Source: Phyllostachys edulis (taxonomy: Eukaryota; Streptophyta; Magnoliopsida; Poales; Poaceae). Taken from it: a stretch of DNA of 64,000 nucleotides. The stretch lies in the NCBI GenBank assembly GCA_036346405.1, contig CM070550.1, forward strand, positions 14,852,115 to 14,916,114, read 5' to 3'. The notes below the pieces were generated by a model that was given only the letters and a program-made list of their open reading frames with translations, had not been told where the DNA came from and ran no database searches. Shown here piece after piece: positions 57,880 through 64,000 of the stretch (its first letter is position 1; each line of letters begins with the position of its first letter). The translations under genes were made by a program, and so were the position numbers.

Positions 57880-60800
57880 GGTCATGTATGTTTATCCTAG
57901 TGATGTCTGAACCTTTTTGGGGAGTGAAATTGTGATAGCCTGCGTAGATTGCGGTGAATCGGTAGAGCGGAGCTGAATCACATGGACGTAAGCATATGCC
58001 AAGACTAAGGCCGGTACACCGTTCAGTCGTTCACGTATGTGGCGAGTAGCGATCACAATTTACTGCGTTTACTGTGATTCTGTGAAGAAGACAAGGGGGA
58101 CCTAGAACGCCTGGTTGACGGTCGTTCGCAGATAGAACACTCTCTTTGTTCGCGAAAGAAAGCACAAAGATGATTCCTGTGAGAACACAGCTTAAAGTAT
58201 ATATACTGGTCCTCGAAAAAAAAGGGTCCACGCAAAAAATAAAAAATAAAAGTGTGGTGTCTCCTCCCTTTGGGTTGGCGTGGAATTCTCTTAAGCCAGA
58301 TAGAGCTACCGGCCTTGTTTATATACTAGGACAGCTAGCATGTTTCACTGCGCCCATATTGAGAATGCTATAATGATGTACAGGGTGAGGTGTTCTGGGT
58401 GCAGGAATGACTGTATAGCTTGCAGTCTTGTGTAATCGTTCTATAAGAATGTATGTTTGCTAAGAGCTCCGAGTTTAAGCAATGTCCAGATAAAGGGGTA
58501 AACGGTGAAGCATCTATTCCTTGTTGTTTGTATTTGTTGATCATTCAGCAAATAAAATGTATGGGTACTCAGGTATAATATTAGCATAGATACATGCATA
58601 TATTTATGAAAGGTAAAAAAAATCTAAGCACGAGTATGGAAGAGCAGTGTAGGCTAGCATCCTACTGATTACAAAATAACATAAATTTGATGATGTCTTT
58701 AGTTGTACAGGAGTAATCAAACTATGTGTGAAAAGATTCAAAAGTCAACATATAAACTCTACCGTGTGACGTATAGTCGCTATGGATAGAAAAGTGTAAT
58801 ATAGCTACCCATAATGAGACAGATAGACGCTATATTGGGTAAAAGGGTGACATACTTGTTGACAATCATATATGACAAACAGGAGCATGAAGGCAATGTA
58901 TGTATTTACACAACTGTCATTGTAAAATGAACATAACATCATGATGGCAGATATGAGGAAGAGATTTAGCGAAGCACGTGATGCGAGATGGAGCCTTAGG
59001 AAATTTACATATGCTGTGTGTAGCAGCTCTGGAAGCATCTATATATGGTTAGATGAGTAAGTCCATATCCTTGGGCTTGTTGTAGATTCATGCGGTATAC
59101 CTCCGGGAACCCCAAAAAATGACTGCTAAGGATTGTAACCGCATAGCGAAAAGAACAGGTAAAAACATGAGATAATACAGAGATATTACCGGTATGTTAA
59201 GGTCTTTGCTGGCTCGTACATGTTGATATTTGTGGTCACTGGTGGTCTATGGGCATGCTCCGTTGAGCCACATGCAGTATAAAATAGAAATCGTGGAGCA
59301 GCAAGTGTTGACATGGTGGTTGCAAGAAGAAATCGTAGAATAGGTACCTGTCATCATGGTCAGGGCCAGGAACAGGAGCTGTGAGCCTGTGACTTTTGGA
59401 GAGCGTTATTTGGAACCAAACATGACAGATAAGGCAACCTATTCATCATGAACGATAATAATTTCGTATATGTTGCAACAGGATGAAACATGCCCTGTGG
59501 AACTGTCAACAAAGATTACATTGTAGTGTACATGATAAGAACAGCATACCTCAATAATTTTTGGAGGACATGATGTAGCGAACTGTAAATAACAATGCAA
59601 AGCACCTTTTTTAGCATGTTTATATGGGAAACTAAAGACTAATGGATGGGGGGAAAATTGGTCAATACTCAATGCAATAAACTATGTTATGTCTTAGTTG
59701 TGGTAGTGGTCTGGTCTATACGTGCGGATAACGCAGTTGGAGTCAATGGAGGAGCCTTAATATAGTGCCGCACTTGGTCAAACATTGTGATAATAAGATA
59801 GGACTCATGTAATACCAATAGTTAATCTGTAAAATCTATATTGGACCTTGGAGGTGAGCTATAGCTCATTGTATGTGAAAGCACGATAAGTATGGCATGG
59901 CAATATCTGTACATTGCAAGTATACATATAAAACATGAACTAATCAGTAGTGCACACAGACACATGTCCATGGACTGAGCAAGATGAGCACAAAACCATG
60001 GAGCCAACAATTTCAACAACTTGCAGACAGAAATGTTTTTCCATGATTGAATTGTCCCCTGCAGTATTAAAAAAACACTAGGAGGATAATGCGTGCAATG
60101 TTACACCGTTGAGGTAAAAAAATTGGTTCCTTAAATGTGTGAAACAAATCTGTTTGACCTACAGTGGGCAAGTTTTAATGAGAATGTTAAGTCGGGATAT
60201 AGTGCTTTTAGTTCTACGTGATATGTTAGCAGCTTATAGGTTAGTAACAACACTAGTAGTAATAGAGAACATGAGTAACATGGTTTACTTTACGTAGTCG
60301 TAGATGCTAGACAGGAGGTGTTTATATCTTGATGATTAGGTAGATTGAAACATATAAGTGATGTTGAGGGGATGAATGCGAAACTATGTAAAAAGAGTTA
60401 TTACATGAATATTGTTAGCACGTTTGTACATATCAGAAAAATATACATCAGAGTGTTGTGCGCTTTGTGTTATGTACATTGATAGTACGCTTTGCGCTAT
60501 GTACATTGATAGTACGTTTATGCATATCAGCAAAGCATACATCAGAGTGTTGTGTGATCTGCGCCGGTTAATTAATAGATGTGTGTAAATGGAATTTGGC
60601 AAATAACAATTAGGTGTTGTGTTATGTTGACTATCACAGAAGCACCTCTGATAAGCAAGCAATTTCTCAAGCTTGGATATTCAAAGGAACTATCTTCCAT
60701 TACCGCACAAAATTTTTGAATATGCAAGGTCTATTATTTGAATAAATCATACAGTCGGAGCATGTTTAAAAAATATATTCTGGAACAAACACGGACGCAC

Positions 60801-62098
60801 TAACAGTAACAGTAATAGGATGTCAAGGCAATAGAATATGCACTTGGTTTCTCTTTCAACATTTTAACTGTTTCAGCAGATTTTGTGTTTGCACAACTAG
60901 AATGGAGAGCTGAACTAACATTACTGTGGGAGGACACAAAGATGGCAACTCCTTCTCTGACCCGCTATCGAACATGCATTCCTAGTATAATCCAGTTGAC
61001 TAACTTTAGCATCCACAACCTACAAACGAAAATAACCTTTATAAGTCCCAAAATTGTAGTATTCTAGAATATTTTAGTTCTACTGAACTGAGTTATCAAA
61101 CAAAAATTACAGAGCTATCATGATTCCCCACAGCAATAGCAGAAAAGTCCACAAAAAAATGTAGTTTTCTTTTTACCTAACCCAAAAAAAAAAAAGAAAG
61201 ACAGCAGAGAATGTAACTCCCTATTGAATTTTAATTCGACTGAGTTGTAATAAAAAACTACTGTGAGAAAGGGAAAAATGCAGAGTTTCTATATGACGAA
61301 AACTAATGTATGGGCTGATGTGTGTAATAGCTACTGTACATCTGTTTCAATAAAAGACAGCAAATTAAGCCTATATGCATGATCCACATGTGCAGCTAAC
61401 AAAAAAATACCAACCAATAATGAGTAAATGTAAACAGTGGAGATGCCTATCCAATTCTCCATCCCGGTAGGATATGTATTGGCACGAGCAACACATTTCC
61501 CCCCTTTTGCTCACAATTCCTAGAAGCAATGTTTGAAACTGATTTGGCAAAGGGGGACGCTCTAGATATGGGCATGAAACCAGCACTAACTCGTGAGGTT
61601 GCGTTGTCAGAAATAAGAAGAATAAATAAGAACTGTTGTAATTCCTAAATGCCTTTTTTCTTTTTGTATTTCGCTTCCATTTTATCTAGACCTTGTTTAT
61701 ATGTAGTCTTATGTACTTATCATGAAGCCAACTAAGCATGTCGCCATGGATGACCATTATTTGTATGGATACACTTTGAGAACCTTTCATTGTGATATCA
61801 ATTCGGAAAATGGTCGGTGATTAATCACTAATGAGGCAGGAAAGAAACATAGAACGCTAAAATTGGTATTCTGGAATACAAAAAATGAAATGGCAATGCA
61901 CAAGTGCAATTGTGCCACTTACATTTCAATTTGTTACTTATTATATTTGTGAACCTGAAAATCTATCTATACTGTATAGTTTCCATCAAAGCATACATAG
62001 ATTATTTGCGGTTTTTGGCACCTAAATGGCATAACAATGTTTAGAGACCTGGACTGCAGAGTAAGGCAACAAATAATGGGTATGCAATAAGGAATTAC
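57880..62098. other. Intergenic or intronic AT-rich DNA
   Basis: No reading frame with recognisable protein, no transposon termini and no RNA gene were found. The only notable structure is the repeat at 60,419-60,561. Confidence 0.4.
60419..60561. repeat. Short complex tandem repeat
   Basis: 60,419-60,467 and 60,513-60,561 are related copies (both contain atacatcagagtgttgtg). Between them, cgctttg(t/c)g(t/c)tatgtacattgatagta occurs twice head to tail (60,461 and 60,488). Confidence 0.8.
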
Positions 62099-62324
62099 CT
62101 GAGTAAGGTACTACCAAGCAAATGTCAAGCTGTTGTCTGCCAAGAAGACTATCCCTCGTAGCTGATTGGCTGCGATCTCAACCCGTGCCTCCTTGTGGTG
62201 CTGTCGGATGGAATTCCATAAATGCGCTTTGTTGCCCTTGTAGAGGTTGATGAGGATCGTAACTCCAACAGAGAGCAGAACATCTGTGATCTTCAATGGG
62301 CATGCCTTGCTACAATTTACATGT
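62099..62324 (-). other. Exon-like segment of unknown gene
   Basis: On the minus strand a segment bounded by ttttttccag-type acceptor sequence (62,325) and CTCAG/GTAATT donor sequence (62,099) contains a well-composed frame (ITDVLLSVGVTILINLYKG, then NQLRGIVFLADNSLTFAW) that ends in TAG before the donor. The composition is protein-like, but I recognise no family. It may be a last coding exon, a captured gene piece or part of a non-coding transcript. Confidence 0.3.
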
Positions 62325-64000
62325 CTGGAAAAATATAATTGATATTACAGGTAGCTAGGTCACACAGTAAGTCTCTCACATACTACTTTCAGTTTTTTTC
62401 CAAAAAAAAAGTGGCTAATCATGCCAAATTTGATCACATATCCCAATAAATGCATAAAGCCGCAAACCATGAAAGAACAACAAAGGAGCTCATATAAATC
62501 TGAGAAAGTATTGATAATATGGAAATGTTTATGTAGATCAATTCAATCTCAGTATAAACGCAAAGAAAGTTAAGGAATAAGTTAGAAAGTCGATGAAGGG
62601 CGTGTGTTCAATACAACACGGTTAGTATATTTTCGCTTTTAACCCCCCCCCCCTTTTTAAAGTTTCTTTTTTGTTCTGAGTGTGTAACTAGGGAAATGGA
62701 AATACAGAAAGTTTTTTCCTTTTGGCTTTCTGAGCCATATAATGGATCTACTATGTATCAGTACCTATTTTAGCTTTGAAATGTACTTGTTCTACGAAGC
62801 AAAGACTAAAAATGTAGAACTAAACATTTTTTGGTCTATGGAGATATGTAAAATGATGATGTAGAATAAAGCGTGTTCGTAAAGGTTTCTAGCACAAGAA
62901 TGGCCTTTTCAAATAAGACACTACGTTAAAGAAGGAATGATATAAATCGAGAAAGTATTGATAATACGTAGATGTTTATGTAGCGACTCGGGACATCACC
63001 GGTAGTTCTAGATAGTTGTTACCTCGAGATGTGAAAGATGCTACTCGAGAAAACTTGAAACTGAACAAGGAATTAATTCAGGCAAGACAAATGTAACACA
63101 CAATAATATAAGGTAGGAAAGAAACACTAATTAAGATACCATGTAACTAAAGTAACGTAATCATTGCTATCCTAAATACTTGCCTCTGCAGCGTTGATAA
63201 TTGGGAGCTAGACATATGGGTAATCAACAAATATCCCATTGAATTTAAAGCACATCAACGGAACCCACTTTCAATAGAATGCAGGCCTGGTACTTCTGGC
63301 CTCTTTTCAAGCATTTGTCACAGGACAACCAAAAAAAGGTGCTACCAATAACACATGTACACATCGTGAGCTAACTTGAAAGGCTCAAAGCTAGTTGATA
63401 AAAGGAAACTAGAAAGAGATACTTACTTGTAGTGATGCAATACAAGGACCCATGCAGACTATATCAATATCAGATTCAGGTCCATGTGCTCTAAAAGTAG
63501 AAAAAGTGCTAGCCAAGGTTTGTCACAAAAAGATAGAACACAAATTTCAAAGGGGAAATGTCAAGTACAGGAGAAATATTATAAACAAGCAAAGTCAAGC
63601 TATAATCCTTCCACTAACACAGTTTAGTTGCTCTACATGCAATTAGAGACTAACCAAACCAAGATTTTAAAACCTACCACAGATTCAGAAAGACCAAACA
63701 AAAACATCGTATGCATCAGTATATTATCCATACTTGAAGAGTTGAAAAGCTGCATATAGTCAACAAAACAAATTCATACACTCCCTGTACTAAGCACCCC
63801 ATTTGCACATAAAATCAAGCTGGCAAAACAATAAGGTAGAATATTTCATTCAGCCTGTATTATGGGAAGAAAGTGCATTAGTTTCTCATAAGATCCCACT
63901 ACATAAATAGCGTAGTGTGAGAAAATTAGTACAACCGTTATTGACATGGTAATACATAACTAAACTGACCATGGCTTGGGGGGGAAATGTAGCAACATAG
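62325..64000. other. AT-rich DNA, possible introns of a minus-strand gene
   Basis: A second exon-like piece may lie at about 63,430-63,462 on the minus strand, between tgatattgatatag and caa/gtaagtatc. No protein family is recognised and the window ends without a start. Confidence 0.25.
62493..62983. repeat. Pair of related 45-bp copies
   Basis: 62,493-62,536 and 62,941-62,983 share tataaatc, then gagaaagtattgataata and gtttatgtag. They are about 450 bp apart in the same orientation. Confidence 0.8.

Overview
The window looks like nuclear DNA of a grass, most likely rice (Oryza) or a close relative. The inference rests on monocot-type CACTA, Stowaway, Mutator-like and gypsy transposons, (TA)n-linked foldback repeats of a type known from rice, and one ordinary intron-bearing plant gene. 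No prokaryotic, viral, tRNA or rRNA gene was seen. The identification was made by reading; no database was searched.

Region 1 (1-15,415). A CACTA (En/Spm) element, CACTA-1 (1,449-12,097; flanking triplet cct), carries two decayed genes, both read on the minus strand: a TNP2-type transposase (10,181 down to about 6,960) and a second gene combining a Transposase_24 domain with a Ulp1-like C48 peptidase (5,071 down to about 2,050). A small non-autonomous relative, CACTA-3 (10,672-12,015; triplet gtc), lies inside the subterminal repeats of CACTA-1. A Stowaway-like MITE and mostly featureless DNA follow.

Region 2 (15,416-24,723; triplet tga). CACTA-2 has the same layout as CACTA-1. It has lost about 1.7 kb from the middle of the TNP2 gene and about 0.5 kb (the Transposase_24 domain) from the second gene, and it carries a 0.7 kb tandem duplication. 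Both large elements hold an extra internal array of subterminal-type repeats just upstream of the second gene, so each transposon gene has its own repeat array plus a TATA-like site.

Region 3 (24,724-34,780). (TA)n tracts alternate with foldback elements (25,922-27,346). After intergenic DNA comes the one apparently intact cellular gene, a nine-exon YTH-domain m6A reader of the plant ECT family (coding exons 30,516-34,189, 659 residues). Its last intron is of the GC-AG type.

Region 4 (34,781-57,869). This is a four-element nest, each boundary supported by repeats read directly. A roughly 1.2 kb Pack-MULE-like element (10-bp flank aaaatatttt) was interrupted by a minus-strand gypsy element with 4.8 kb LTRs (35,205-57,087; TSD cccaa). 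One of those LTRs was then hit by a 5.3 kb Mutator-like element (35,397-40,676; TSD attatttaa/attgtttaa) and by a second, truncated gypsy element (42,091-47,324). The other LTR preserves the unoccupied site of the Mutator-like insertion. The Mutator-like element has a transposase gene and a convergent accessory gene coding for a GRF zinc finger, coiled coil and membrane tail.

Region 5 (57,880-64,000) is AT-rich DNA with short local duplications and one or two exon-like segments on the minus strand. No gene could be named there.
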